A stretch of 64,000 bases of DNA from the NCBI RefSeq assembly GCF_050402865.1, contig NZ_BAABMF010000009.1:127241-191240 (forward strand), given 5' to 3'. The position numbers and the translations under genes are program-made. This document shows, piece by piece, positions 53,892 through 62,901 of this stretch. This stretch comes from Clostridium_AF sediminicola. GTDB taxonomy: Bacteria; Bacillota; Clostridia; Clostridiales; Clostridiaceae. The notes under the pieces were generated by a model. That model did no database searches. It saw nothing but the letters and a program-made list of their open reading frames with translations, and was not told where the DNA came from. How positions within the stretch are numbered: the stretch's first letter is position 1; each line of letters begins with the position of its first letter.

Positions 53892-56042
53892 TTAACAAAT
53901 TCCAAATAGCCTAGCAGTATTAGCAACTACAAAACAAACAATTATACCGGTAATAGTAGGTACTAAAAAAGAAATAATAGTCCATTTTAAACTTTGAGTT
54001 TCTTTTTTTATTGTCATGCAGGTTGTAGCACAAGGCCAATGCATTAAGGAGAATAACATTACACATATTGCGGTTAAAGAAGTCCAGCCATTAGATATTA
54101 GAAGAGTTCTTAACTCGCTTAAACTATCCAATTCAAGCATACTTCCTTTTGACATATAGCTCATAATTATAATTGGAACAACTATTTCATTTGCAGGAAA
54201 ACCTAAGATGAAAGCCATTAGAATATAGCCATCTAATCCAATCATTATTGCAAATGGATTTAGAAAATTAGCACAATGGGATAAAATACTTAGATTTCCA
54301 ATATGAATATTTGCCATTATCCATATAACTAACCCAGCAGGTGCTGCTACAATAATTGCACGACCAAGGACAAATAGAGTTCTATCAAAAATAGATCTAA
54401 CAATAACTTTGCCTACTTGCGGCTTTCTGTAGGGTGGTAGCTCCAAAGTGAAATTTGAAGGAATTCCTTTCAATATAGTCTTTGATAGTATTTTTGAAAT
54501 TATTAGTGTCATTAAAACTCCAAGAATAATTACTCCAGTGAGAATAAATGTGGACACTATAGATTGAAAAGGTCCGTCTATAATACCAGTAAAGAACATT
54601 ACTATAATGGCAATAAGGGTTGGAAATCTTCCATTACAAGGAACAAAGTTATTGGTGATAATAGCGATTAGCCGTTCTCTAGGTGAATTGATTATTCTAC
54701 AGCCTATTATACCAGCAGCATTACAACCAAAACCCATACACATTGTTAAAGCTTGTTTTCCACAGGCGCATGCTTTCTTAAAGTAGTTGTCAAGGTTAAA
54801 AGCCACTCTAGGTAAATACCCTAAGTCTTCAAGCAATGTGAATAGAGGAAAGAAGATGGCCATAGGTGGCAGCATAACAGATACTACCCAAGCAAGTGTT
54901 TTATAAATCCCCTTAACTAATAATCCATGTACCCATGTAGGAGTCCCCAACCATATAAAAAATTCAGTAAGTCTATCTTCAATCCAAAACAGTCCATTAG
55001 CTAGAAGTTGAGAAGGCACATTAGCCCCAGTAATAGTAATCCAAAAAACTATACTTAAAAGAGCAATCATAATTGGAATTCCAAATTTTTTTGAGGTAAG
55101 ATACTTATCAACTTTTCTGTCAAAACTATTATAATTTTCGATTTTAATAGAAACAGCATTACTGGTAATTTTTTCTGAAACTCTTACTAAATGAGAAACA
55201 ATTGAATCACGGAACAAATCTGAATCTATACCGCTTTCTTTCAAATACGCTTTTGACTCGGCAACTTCGTTCATAATATCTATTTGATCTGTTAAATTAA
55301 AATTTAGATATTTATTAATAGAGCTTAAAATAGTTTTATCTCCATCTAAAAGTTTTAGTGATACCCACCTAGAATTGAGCTTTTCACCAAGGTGTAATTT
55401 GACTACTTTTTCAATTTTCTCTATAGCAGTTTCTATTAATTTGTCATATATAATTTCTATACTATTAGGATCAACATTGTTTGATGTAATATCGTAAACT
55501 GCTGCCATTAACTTTTTCAAACCTTTTCCTTTAATAGCACTTGTTCCTATAACAGGTACTCCAAGCTGAGTAGATAATTTGTGTAAATCTATTGAAATAC
55601 CTTTTCTTTTTGCTTCATCAAGTAAATTAACACATACAACTACTTTAGAAGTTATCTCAAGGGTTTGTAGAACAAGATTTAAATTTCTTTCTAAACAAGT
55701 AGCATCAACAATAATTACTGTTGCATCTGGATTTCCAAATAAGATAAAATCTCTTGCAACTTCTTCCTCTACTGAATTTGCCATTAGTGAATAGGTTCCT
55801 GGAATATCAACTAATACAAAGTTAGTGCCATTAAAAGAATAGTTTCCATGTGCATTTGTAACAGTTTTACCAGGCCAGTTACCGGTGTGTTGATTAAGAC
55901 CAGTTAAGTTATTGAAAATTGTACTTTTGCCAACGTTAGGATTTCCACCTAGAGCAATTACTTTATCATATGAATTAGTTTTTTCGATTTTAAGTTCTTC
56001 CTCAAGAATTTTTTTACCAGTGGATTTAGTGGTAAGTCCCAT
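53892..56042 (-). CDS. feoB: Ferrous iron transporter B
   Basis: About 716 residues. Cytoplasmic G-protein domain with GGNPNVGKSTIFNN (G1), DIPGTYSL (G3) and NLLDEA (G4), helical bundle, then a membrane domain with Gate motifs (PRVAFNLDNYFKKACACGKQ, split for length; ALTMCMGFGCNAAGI; FVPCNGRFPT). Imports Fe2+ driven by GTP. ATG 56042 follows GGAGG; the 56060 codon overlaps it. Downstream of feoA in one operon. Confidence 0.97.
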   Translation of the reverse strand: MGLTTKSTGKKILEEELKIEKTNSYDKVIALGGNPNVGKSTIFNNLTGLNQHTGNWPGKTVTNAHGNYSFNGTNFVLVDIPGTYSLMANSVEEEVARDFILFGNPDATVIIVDATCLERNLNLVLQTLEITSKVVVCVNLLDEAKRKGISIDLHKLSTQLGVPVIGTSAIKGKGLKKLMAAVYDITSNNVDPNSIEIIYDKLIETAIEKIEKVVKLHLGEKLNSRWVSLKLLDGDKTILSSINKYLNFNLTDQIDIMNEVAESKAYLKESGIDSDLFRDSIVSHLVRVSEKITSNAVSIKIENYNSFDRKVDKYLTSKKFGIPIMIALLSIVFWITITGANVPSQLLANGLFWIEDRLTEFFIWLGTPTWVHGLLVKGIYKTLAWVVSVMLPPMAIFFPLFTLLEDLGYLPRVAFNLDNYFKKACACGKQALTMCMGFGCNAAGIIGCRIINSPRERLIAIITNNFVPCNGRFPTLIAIIVMFFTGIIDGPFQSIVSTFILTGVIILGVLMTLIISKILSKTILKGIPSNFTLELPPYRKPQVGKVIVRSIFDRTLFVLGRAIIVAAPAGLVIWIMANIHIGNLSILSHCANFLNPFAIMIGLDGYILMAFILGFPANEIVVPIIIMSYMSKGSMLELDSLSELRTLLISNGWTSLTAICVMLFSLMHWPCATTCMTIKKETQSLKWTIISFLVPTITGIIVCFVVANTARLFGIC

Positions 56043-56103
56043 TAATTTTCCTCCATACATAATAATTTTTTATATTAATATAAATTAATAGTAATGATTA
56101 AAG

Positions 56104-56349
56104 TTACTGATTTGTATATTCTACTAGTATAGTAGAAGCTACTTCAGAGCGTAGAGCAATTACCGCACCTCTAATAAGATAAGCAACAGGGTCTCCAGAT
56201 GGGCTTTTTTGCAAAGATTCTACTACTGTTTCACTAATTAAACCTAAATCCAGCAATCTTCTTCTCAACAAACCTTTAGCTATAAGTTTTTTTACTTTAC
56301 ATTTTTTCCCGAGTGGTAATAAGTTTAGCGGAATATAATTAGTGTTCAT
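56104..56349 (-). CDS. feoA: Ferrous iron transport protein A
   Basis: 81 residues, SH3-like FeoA domain that aids FeoB. Typical LLPLGKKCKVKKLIAKGLLR start, RLLDLGLISETVVE and DPVAYLIRGAVIALR. First gene of feoAB, RBS GAGGT. Confidence 0.93.
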   Translation of the reverse strand: MNTNYIPLNLLPLGKKCKVKKLIAKGLLRRRLLDLGLISETVVESLQKSPSGDPVAYLIRGAVIALRSEVASTILVEYTNQ

Positions 56350-56410
56350 ATTAAAACTACCTCGTCATATACAATTTTATAATATTAGTTTTAAATAAAA
56401 AGAATTGCCT

Positions 56411-56431
56411 TAGAGAAAAAAGTTTTCTCTA
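56411..56431. promoter_or_regulatory. Palindrome in the feoA / dtxR-like intergenic region
   Basis: TAGAGAAAA-AAG-TTTTCTCTA is a perfect 9-bp inverted repeat midway in the divergent region. A possible operator for the DtxR-like regulator or Fur; it is not a classical Fur box. Confidence 0.45.
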
Positions 56432-56505
56432 CACTAAGATATGATAAATACTTTTAATATGTTATTAATATATATTCTATATGGAGAGATTTTTGTAAAG
56501 AAGTT

Positions 56506-56529
56506 TTCGCAATTTATAGTAGTTGTGAA
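56506..56529 (+). repeat. Direct repeat flanking the feo operon
   Basis: TTCGCAATTTATAGTAGTTG then TGAA matches 53856-53879 at 21 of 24 positions. The two copies lie on either side of feoAB. Confidence 0.6.
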
Positions 56530-56582
56530 TTATTAATCTAAAAATGTAATAAAATAATTAGTGGAAAAATGGTGGTGGTTTA

Positions 56583-57056
56583 ATGGATGATAAATTTTAT
56601 ACAGTTAGAGGTTATGAATTACAAAGGTATAATAAAAATATGTTAACTCCTGCACTTGAAGATTATTTAGAAATGATTTATAGAAATAGTTTAAATGAAC
56701 CCTATATTAGAATAAATACACTTGCTCAATTACTAAATGTTAAGGATTCTTCAGCTTCTAAAATGGTAAAGAAACTAGGTGAGTTAGGATTTGTGAACTA
56801 TAAAAAGTATGGGATAGTAACTTTAACGTATAAAGGAGAAAAAATTGGAGGATCTTTATTAAAAAGACATAATATAATAGAGGGATTCTTGTCTTTTATA
56901 GGTTGTAAAGAAGATGCTTTACTTGAGACTGAATTAATAGAACATATAATTACAGACAAAACTGTGAAGAATTTAAAAATTATATGCGAATTTTTTAGTA
57001 ACAACAAAGAAATTTCAGAAAAATATATCGAATATAGAAAAGAATTTCATGATTGA
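56583..57056 (+). CDS. DtxR/MntR-family metal-dependent regulator
   Basis: 157 residues: winged HTH (LTPALEDYLEMIYRNSLNEP, then VKDSSASKMVKKLGELGFV as recognition helix) and the dimerisation domain with metal-ligand positions (RHNIIEGFLSFIGCKEDALLE). Short form lacking the SH3 domain. Divergent from feoAB, so probably controls iron uptake in response to Fe2+ or Mn2+. RBS GGTGGTGG. Confidence 0.9.
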   Translation: MDDKFYTVRGYELQRYNKNMLTPALEDYLEMIYRNSLNEPYIRINTLAQLLNVKDSSASKMVKKLGELGFVNYKKYGIVTLTYKGEKIGGSLLKRHNIIEGFLSFIGCKEDALLETELIEHIITDKTVKNLKIICEFFSNNKEISEKYIEYRKEFHD

Positions 57057-57096
57057 TTTGAGTTTTGTTTAGAAATAATATTATATAGAAGCCAAA

Positions 57097-57125
57097 TTGA
57101 CAATTTTATTTACCTTGCATATAAT
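57097..57125 (+). promoter_or_regulatory. Consensus promoter of the orphan cobalamin riboswitch
   Basis: TTGACA (57097-57102), 17-nt spacer, TATAAT (57120-57125): a perfect consensus vegetative promoter. Transcription would start near 57132, just ahead of the riboswitch. Confidence 0.85.
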
Positions 57126-57144
57126 ATTAGTTAAAGTGAATATT

Positions 57145-57350
57145 GTAGATATAGGTGCCATAAAATTATTATGGATAATAGGGAATTAGGTTAGAAGCCT
57201 AGACGGTCCCGCCGCTGTATAAGTCGAGCTGTTTATTTTTTATCCACTGCCTTTAATTAGGTGGGAAGGTATAAACAGCGTTGAAACTTGAGTCAGAAGA
57301 CCTGCCTATATTGAGTTGCTATTAACTCTACGGATGGTAGGGGGCAAAAT
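57145..57350 (+). promoter_or_regulatory. Orphan cobalamin riboswitch
   Basis: Core elements in order: ATAGGTGCC, GGGAATTAGGTTAGAAGCC with GACGGTCCCGCCGCTGTA, CCACTGCCTTTAATTAGGTGG, GGAAGG, and GAGTCAGAAGACCTGCC, then CTACGGATGGTAGGGGG. Unlike the 34.9 kb copy it has no intact gene below, only terminators and a sufS remnant; the next gene (DeoR-like) starts 500 nt on. Confidence 0.92.
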
Positions 57351-57351
57351 C

Positions 57352-57416
57352 AGACTATATATACTATATTGGTCTTTTTGTGCATATATAAACCGCTTAT
57401 CATTGATAAGTGGTTT
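57352..57416 (+). terminator. Two hairpins after the riboswitch
   Basis: AGAC-ATAT pairs with ATAT-GTCT (57352-57374) followed by TTTTT; next AAACCGCTTATC (57390-57401) pairs with GATAAGTGGTTT (57405-57416). The first is a likely expression-platform terminator, the second a further stem. Confidence 0.65.
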
Positions 57417-57451
57417 TATGATTTCTATCCTTTTTAAAAGAAGGAGATAGG

Positions 57452-57629
57452 ATTATTGTAAGCGAAGCAGAGCATCATTCAAATTTTGTTGTGTGGCAGC
57501 AATTATGATCTAGGGATAGTTTTAGATAAATTTAATATAGCTATTAGATTTGGGAATCATTGTGCTCAGCCACTGATGAATGCTTTGAAAACTGATGGGA
57601 CATTAAGAAATTCATTTGAAATATTATAA
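57452..57629 (+). pseudogene. sufS: sufS cysteine desulfurase remnant
   Basis: Two pieces of SufS are joined in different frames: IVSEAEHHSNFVVWQQ (the EHHSN segment) and, after a stop, LDKFNIAIRFGNHCAQPLMN to SFEIL (the active-site Cys region HHCAxPLM). About 230 intervening residues, with the PLP lysine, are deleted. An AAGGAG RBS remains just upstream at 57441. It is non-functional, lying directly below the cobalamin riboswitch. Confidence 0.82.
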
Positions 57630-57876
57630 AAAAGATTAAATGCCAAATAAAAAAATGGAAAATCAACATATTTTACAATAAAGACTCAGATGAATCATAA
57701 TCTCATCTGAGTCTTTATTATAGAATATTAATTAGTTTATGTGTATAAATATTTAAAAATATTGTGGAGAAATGTGTATAAATGTGTCGCGATATTAATT
57801 TATGTTGATTAAAGTTGTGATATGTGGTAAAATGTTGTTAACAAATAAAAATAAGAATGTAGAGGGATTAGAAGCA

Positions 57877-58650
57877 ATGTTAGCAGTTGACAGGTTGAAA
57901 AAAATAGAAGAATTATTAATAGAAAATGGTAGTGTATTAATTAGTAATTTAAGTGAATTATTTGATGTATCCGAAGAGACCGTTCGAAGAGATTTGGATA
58001 AACTTGAAAAAGAAAACAAATTAAAACGAGTTCGACGTGGTGCATATTTACCTGAAACCGCAGATAATGAAGTTCCAATTGGAATAAGGGAAAAAATTTA
58101 TTTAGAAGAGAAACAACTGATAGGTGAAAAGTGTATTGAAATGATTGAAGAGGGTGACTGTATCATGCTTGATAGTAGCACAACAGCACTGTATATTGCT
58201 AAAAATTTAAATACAAGCAAGAAAAAAGTTACTGTTATTACGAATTCTTTGATGATTACACATGAATTTGATAAAAGTAAGACTGTTAAAGTAATTTGTT
58301 TAGGTGGAATACTTCGAAAAAGTACTAGCTCTTTTGTTGGATATATGACAACTGAGAACTTAGAAAAATTATCTGCTGATAAAGCATTTATAAGCTGTTC
58401 TTCAATAAGTACAGACATGGGTGTAACAGATAATCATGAATTAGAAGCAATGGTAAGGAAAAATATGTTGACAAATTCAATGAAAAAGTATTTGGTAGTA
58501 GACTATACAAAATTTGATTCACCTTCTGTCAATAAAATTTGTAAATTGAATGAATTAGACGTGATTATAACAGATAGAGAAATATCGAAAAAATATAAAG
58601 AGGTTTTAATTAAAAATGAAGTGGAAATAGTTATTGCGAGTGAAGAATAG
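57877..58650 (+). CDS. DeoR-family transcriptional regulator
   Basis: About 258 residues. N-terminal HTH (RLKKIEELLIENGSVLISNL and SEETVRRDLDKLEKE) and a DeoR sugar-phosphate sensor domain (DSSTTALYIAKNL; TNSLMITHE; LGGILRKSTSSFVG). Start ATG 57877 gives the family's usual beginning MLAVDRLKKI; RBS GAGGG. Likely repressor of the operon that follows, released by a deoxypentose or methylthioribose phosphate. Confidence 0.92.
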   Translation: MLAVDRLKKIEELLIENGSVLISNLSELFDVSEETVRRDLDKLEKENKLKRVRRGAYLPETADNEVPIGIREKIYLEEKQLIGEKCIEMIEEGDCIMLDSSTTALYIAKNLNTSKKKVTVITNSLMITHEFDKSKTVKVICLGGILRKSTSSFVGYMTTENLEKLSADKAFISCSSISTDMGVTDNHELEAMVRKNMLTNSMKKYLVVDYTKFDSPSVNKICKLNELDVIITDREISKKYKEVLIKNEVEIVIASEE

Positions 58651-58665
58651 GAGGGTGAAGTTGTA

Positions 58666-59829
58666 ATGGAAAATTTTACATTTAAGAGTGCTACTAAAAT
58701 TATTTTCGGAAAAGATGCTGAAAATACAGTAGGTGAACATGTTATAAAACATAGTCGAAAGGTATTGATTCACTACGGTGGAGATTACCTAAAAGAGTTT
58801 GGGATTCTTGATAGGATTATTAAATCATTAGAAAAAAATGGTGTGGAATGTGTTGTTTTAGACGGTGTAGTTCCTAATCCAAGGTTGTCGCTTGTGTATA
58901 AAGGTATTGAGATTTGTAAGAAAGAAAATATTGATTTTGTATTAGCTATTGGTGGAGGAAGTGCTATTGATTCTTCAAAAGCCATTGCTTTAGGAACAAA
59001 GTATGATGGTGATGTTTGGGATTTCTATTCAGGTAAAGCAACACCTAAAGAGGCCTTAAAAGTTGGTACAATCCTTACAATTCCAGGTTCAGGTTCAGAA
59101 ATGTCAGAGAGTAGTATTATTACCAATGAAGAGAAGAATTTAAAATGTGGAATAGATTGTGAATTGATTGTTCCAGAGTTTTCTATTTTGAATCCTGAAA
59201 TGTGTTATACGATACCACCATATTTTATGTCTTGTGGAATAGCTGATATTTTATCACATTTATTTGAAAGGTACTTCACGCCTACAAAAAGTTCAGTACT
59301 TAGTGATTATTTATTGGAAGGTGCAATGAAAGCTATTTTAGAGGTTGGTCCTAAGATGAAGAAAGAACCGAAAAATTATGATAATTGTGCAGAAATTATG
59401 TGGTTAGCGACAGTTTCACATAATGGCATGTTAGATGCAGGAAGAATTACAGACTGGGCTTCTCATAGAATTGAGCATGAGATAAGCGCTCTTTATGATA
59501 TAACTCATGGTGCAGGAATGGCAATAATTTTTCCTGCATGGATGAAATATGTTAAGAATGTAAATATAGATCGATTTGTACAATTAGCCACAAGAGTATT
59601 TGGAGTTGAAAATGAAAATAATAAAGAAATAGTAGTAGAAAAAGGAATAGCTTGTTTAGAAGAGTTCTTTAAGTCATTAGGGTTAAAAATTACTTTAACT
59701 GAAGCAGGGATTCCTGTAGATAGGTTTGAAGAAATGGAAATCAAAGCCATTGGTAATTCAGATCATATTGGTAACTTTAAACAACTAAAAAAAGGTGACA
59801 TAGTAGAAATTTTAAAACTAGCAATTTAA
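58666..59829 (+). CDS. Iron-dependent alcohol dehydrogenase
   Basis: 387 residues, group III ADH (BdhA/YqhD type). GGGSAIDSSKAIALG binds NAD(P); metal ligands in CGIADILSHLFERYF (D, H) and the SHRIEHEISALYDITHGAGMA block. RBS GGAGGGTG, 16 nt after deoR stop. In this operon it probably reduces the acetaldehyde or methylthioacetaldehyde released by the aldolase. Confidence 0.94.
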   Translation: MENFTFKSATKIIFGKDAENTVGEHVIKHSRKVLIHYGGDYLKEFGILDRIIKSLEKNGVECVVLDGVVPNPRLSLVYKGIEICKKENIDFVLAIGGGSAIDSSKAIALGTKYDGDVWDFYSGKATPKEALKVGTILTIPGSGSEMSESSIITNEEKNLKCGIDCELIVPEFSILNPEMCYTIPPYFMSCGIADILSHLFERYFTPTKSSVLSDYLLEGAMKAILEVGPKMKKEPKNYDNCAEIMWLATVSHNGMLDAGRITDWASHRIEHEISALYDITHGAGMAIIFPAWMKYVKNVNIDRFVQLATRVFGVENENNKEIVVEKGIACLEEFFKSLGLKITLTEAGIPVDRFEEMEIKAIGNSDHIGNFKQLKKGDIVEILKLAI

Positions 59830-59850
59830 AAAAATATAGGAGAGTTAGAT

Positions 59851-60474
59851 ATGAATTTAAAGGAATTAAAATATGAATTATTAGAAGCTGCAAAATCATC
59901 ATATAATTTAGGGCTTGTAGCTGGAACTAGTGGAAACGTAAGTGTTTATGATAGTAAAACAGATAAGATGGTTATAACTCCATCAAGTATACCATATGAT
60001 ACAATGACTTCAGAAGATTTGGTTGTTCTAAAGTTAGATGGAACTATTATTGAGGGATATAATAAACCTTCTTCAGAATGGAAAATGCATGCTCAAGTTT
60101 ACAAGGAGCGAAAGGATATCAAATGTGTTTTGCACACACATTCACCTTATGCTACTGCATTTGCAGTTTGTCAAGAAAAAATCCCGGTAATTTTAATTGA
60201 AATGGTACCATTTATTGGAGGAGATGTTCCAGTTGCAAAGTTTGGAATGCCAGGAACAGAGAGTATTGGTATTGAGGCATTAAGTGTTTTAGAAGAGCGA
60301 AAAGCTTGTCTTTTAAGTAATCATGGAACTTTAGCAATTGGAGAATCAATAGATAAAGCATTAACGTCTTCAATTTATCTTGAAGATGCAGCAAAAATAT
60401 ATCACCTTGCTAAAAGTGCTGGAAATGTAAAAGTGCTTTCAGAAAAAGAAATAGATGCTATGAAAAACTCTTAG
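59851..60474 (+). CDS. Class II aldolase (fuculose-phosphate aldolase type; DHAP-shunt Ald2/DrdA-like)
   Basis: 207 residues. Zn-binding motif VLHTHSPYATAF (HxH), acid in SSEWKMHAQVY and third His in LLSNHGTLAIG. Substrate-loop GTSGNVSVYD (28-37). With MtnA- and MtnK-like genes behind it, it likely splits 5-deoxyribulose-1-phosphate or methylthioribulose-1-phosphate into DHAP and an aldehyde. Confidence 0.9.
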   Translation: MNLKELKYELLEAAKSSYNLGLVAGTSGNVSVYDSKTDKMVITPSSIPYDTMTSEDLVVLKLDGTIIEGYNKPSSEWKMHAQVYKERKDIKCVLHTHSPYATAFAVCQEKIPVILIEMVPFIGGDVPVAKFGMPGTESIGIEALSVLEERKACLLSNHGTLAIGESIDKALTSSIYLEDAAKIYHLAKSAGNVKVLSEKEIDAMKNS

Positions 60475-60508
60475 ATTAAAATTATAAATTTATAAAAGAG
60501 GTGTAAAA

Positions 60509-61540
60509 ATGTTTAGAGCAGATAAAGGACTAGCATTCATATTACAATATGAGAATGTGGCATGGTATGAGAATGGAAAGGTTCGTATTTTAGATAGAAG
60601 AATTTATCCTTTAGAAACAAAATTTGTAGAGTGTAAAACTCATGGTGAAGTTTCTCAGGCATTGAAGGATATGGTAACTCAAAGTGGTGGACCTTATATT
60701 GCGGTAAACATGGGAATGGTTTTAGCTGTTCATGAGGCAAAGAATTTACCGAATGATGAGTATATCCAATTTATTAATAAAGCGGCCCATACATTGTGCT
60801 ATTCTAGACCGACTACTGTAGCAAATATGCTTAAGGCTGTAGATAGGTGTCATAAAACTGCACTTGAGGTAGTAGAAAATCGTGAAAATGCAGTTCAAAT
60901 TGTTTTAGAAGTTGCAATTGATGAAGCTAACAAAAAATATCAAAGATATGAAAAAGTAGCTGAATATTTATATGATAAAATTCCTAAAGATGGAACAATT
61001 ATGACTCAATGCTTCGGTGAGACAGTTGTTGGAATGTTAATGAGACTTTGTATTGAAAACAATAATAATATTAAAGTTATTTGTGCAGAGACTAGACCAT
61101 ATTTTCAAGGAGCTCGGTTAACAGCAAGCGTCGTTAGAGATATGGGGATTGATGTAACTGTAATAACTGATAATATGCCAGGCTATGTAATGAAACTAAA
61201 GAATGTAGATTTATTTACTTCTGCCGCAGATGCGATAACAATGGATGGTCATGTTGTAAATAAAATAGGAACATTCCAAATGGCTTTAGCAGCTCATTAT
61301 TGGGGAATACCATATTTCACTACAGGTATTCCGAACTATAAACATCCAGATACTAGTTCTATTAAAATTGAGGAAAGAGATTCTGAATTTGTTACACAAG
61401 CCATGGGAGTTAAAACTACTATGGAGGGAGTTAAAGGTTTTTACCCTGCCTTTGATATAACTCCACCTAAATTGATTTCAGGAATTGTTACGGATAAGGG
61501 AATTTATTCTCCTTATAATTTGAATAAGTACTATGAATAA
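60509..61540 (+). CDS. mtnA: MtnA-type aldose-phosphate isomerase
   Basis: 343 residues of the eIF2B-like isomerase family: converts S-methyl-5-thioribose-1-P (or 5-deoxyribose-1-P) to the ribulose-1-P. Catalytic Cys in IMTQCFGETVV and catalytic Asp in TSAADAITMDGHVVNKIGTF; CAETRPYFQGARLTA binds phosphate. RBS GAGGTG. The sequence cannot tell MtnA from DrdI. Confidence 0.9.
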   Translation: MFRADKGLAFILQYENVAWYENGKVRILDRRIYPLETKFVECKTHGEVSQALKDMVTQSGGPYIAVNMGMVLAVHEAKNLPNDEYIQFINKAAHTLCYSRPTTVANMLKAVDRCHKTALEVVENRENAVQIVLEVAIDEANKKYQRYEKVAEYLYDKIPKDGTIMTQCFGETVVGMLMRLCIENNNNIKVICAETRPYFQGARLTASVVRDMGIDVTVITDNMPGYVMKLKNVDLFTSAADAITMDGHVVNKIGTFQMALAAHYWGIPYFTTGIPNYKHPDTSSIKIEERDSEFVTQAMGVKTTMEGVKGFYPAFDITPPKLISGIVTDKGIYSPYNLNKYYE

Positions 61541-61562
61541 GGACATTCAGTGAACAATGCAC

Positions 61563-61624
61563 AGTTGACAGTATACAGTAAATGATACCTTTTACTGTAT
61601 ACTGTACACCGTAAACAGTCAACT
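61563..61624. repeat. Dispersed GTTGACAGT palindromic repeat, copy D (compact)
   Basis: AGTTGACAGTATACAGTAAA pairs with TTTTACTGTATACTGT and, outermost, AGTCAACT. It fills the mtnA-mtnK spacer inside the operon. Confidence 0.68.
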
Positions 61625-61647
61625 AGAAAAAGAATGGAGGTAGTAAT

Positions 61648-62901
61648 ATGAGTGATGTTCATGAAGGATCAGGACGTTTTAATAAATATTTTCTAATGGA
61701 AGAAAATGATGTAGTTGAGTATGCAAAAGAAAAACTAAATTTCTTTGAAGATACAACAAACCTAGATTGTAAAGAAATAGGTGATGGGAATTTAAACTAT
61801 GTGTTCAGAATTGTTGACAAGAATTCTGGTAAATCTTTGATTTTAAAGCATTGCAGTGAAGATACTAGGGCAAAATCAGGAAGAAAATTAAATATAGATA
61901 GAAATATAATGGAATGTAAGATGTTGCAACTTCAAAATAAGTATTGTAAGGGGTATGTTCCTGAAATATATATGTTTGATGAGATTATGAATTGCTATGC
62001 TATGGAAGATTTATCTACATATTCAATTATGCGGACATCTTTATTGGAGAATAAAACATTTTCACATTTTGCAGATAACATTACAACATTTATGGTAGAT
62101 ACTTTATTACCAACAACTGACGTTGTTTTAAATCATAAAGAAAAGAAAAGATTGGTAAAAGAATATATAAATCCAGATTTATGTGAAATAAGTGAGCAAT
62201 TGGTTTTTACAGACCCATTTGGTAATTTTTCTAACGAAAATATTGTTCTGAATTCAATGGAAGAATTTGTGCAGACTAATATTTATAGTGATAAATCACT
62301 TAGAGTAGAAGCTGCAAAATTAAAATTTAACTTTATGAATAATGCGCAAGCACTATTACATGGTGATCTTCATACTGGATCAATATTTATTAATGAAAAT
62401 GATTTAAAAGTAATCGATCCTGAATTCGCGTTTTTTGGTCCGATAGGATATGATGTTGGGAATGTAATAGCTAATTTGTTTTTAGCATGGGCACATGGAT
62501 TTGCAACTATCGAGAATGAAGCAGAAAAAGCAAACTATATGTTAAGTATTGAAAAAAGTATTGTCGATATTGTAGAGATGTTCAAAAGTAAATTCATCAA
62601 AAAATTTAGAGCAGAAGCTACGGATTTAATGGCTAAAACAGATGACTTTGATACTTGGTATCTTAAAAGTATTTTAGAAGATACAGCTGGAACTGTAGGA
62701 CTAGAAATGATAAGACGTATTGTTGGTATTGCGCCTGTTGCAGATATTACTAGTATAATTGATGAAGAAAAAAGAGCTAATGTTCAAAAAATATTAATTT
62801 TAGTAGGTAAAGATTTTATACTCAATAGAAATCAATATACAGCTGGAGAACAATTTATAGAAACACTTAAAAATATAGTGAATTGTACTAATCACAACTA
62901 G
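61648..62901 (+). CDS. mtnK: MtnK-type S-methyl-5-thioribose / 5-deoxyribose kinase
   Basis: 417 residues of the aminoglycoside-phosphotransferase fold. LNYVFRIVDKNSGKSLILKH (glycine loop and Lys), LLHGDLHTGSIFIN (catalytic loop) and VIDPEFAFFGPIGYDVGN (metal loop) match MtnK closely. Phosphorylates C1 of the pentose. RBS GGAGGT. Lies after repeat copy D, same strand as mtnA. Confidence 0.92.
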   Translation: MSDVHEGSGRFNKYFLMEENDVVEYAKEKLNFFEDTTNLDCKEIGDGNLNYVFRIVDKNSGKSLILKHCSEDTRAKSGRKLNIDRNIMECKMLQLQNKYCKGYVPEIYMFDEIMNCYAMEDLSTYSIMRTSLLENKTFSHFADNITTFMVDTLLPTTDVVLNHKEKKRLVKEYINPDLCEISEQLVFTDPFGNFSNENIVLNSMEEFVQTNIYSDKSLRVEAAKLKFNFMNNAQALLHGDLHTGSIFINENDLKVIDPEFAFFGPIGYDVGNVIANLFLAWAHGFATIENEAEKANYMLSIEKSIVDIVEMFKSKFIKKFRAEATDLMAKTDDFDTWYLKSILEDTAGTVGLEMIRRIVGIAPVADITSIIDEEKRANVQKILILVGKDFILNRNQYTAGEQFIETLKNIVNCTNHN

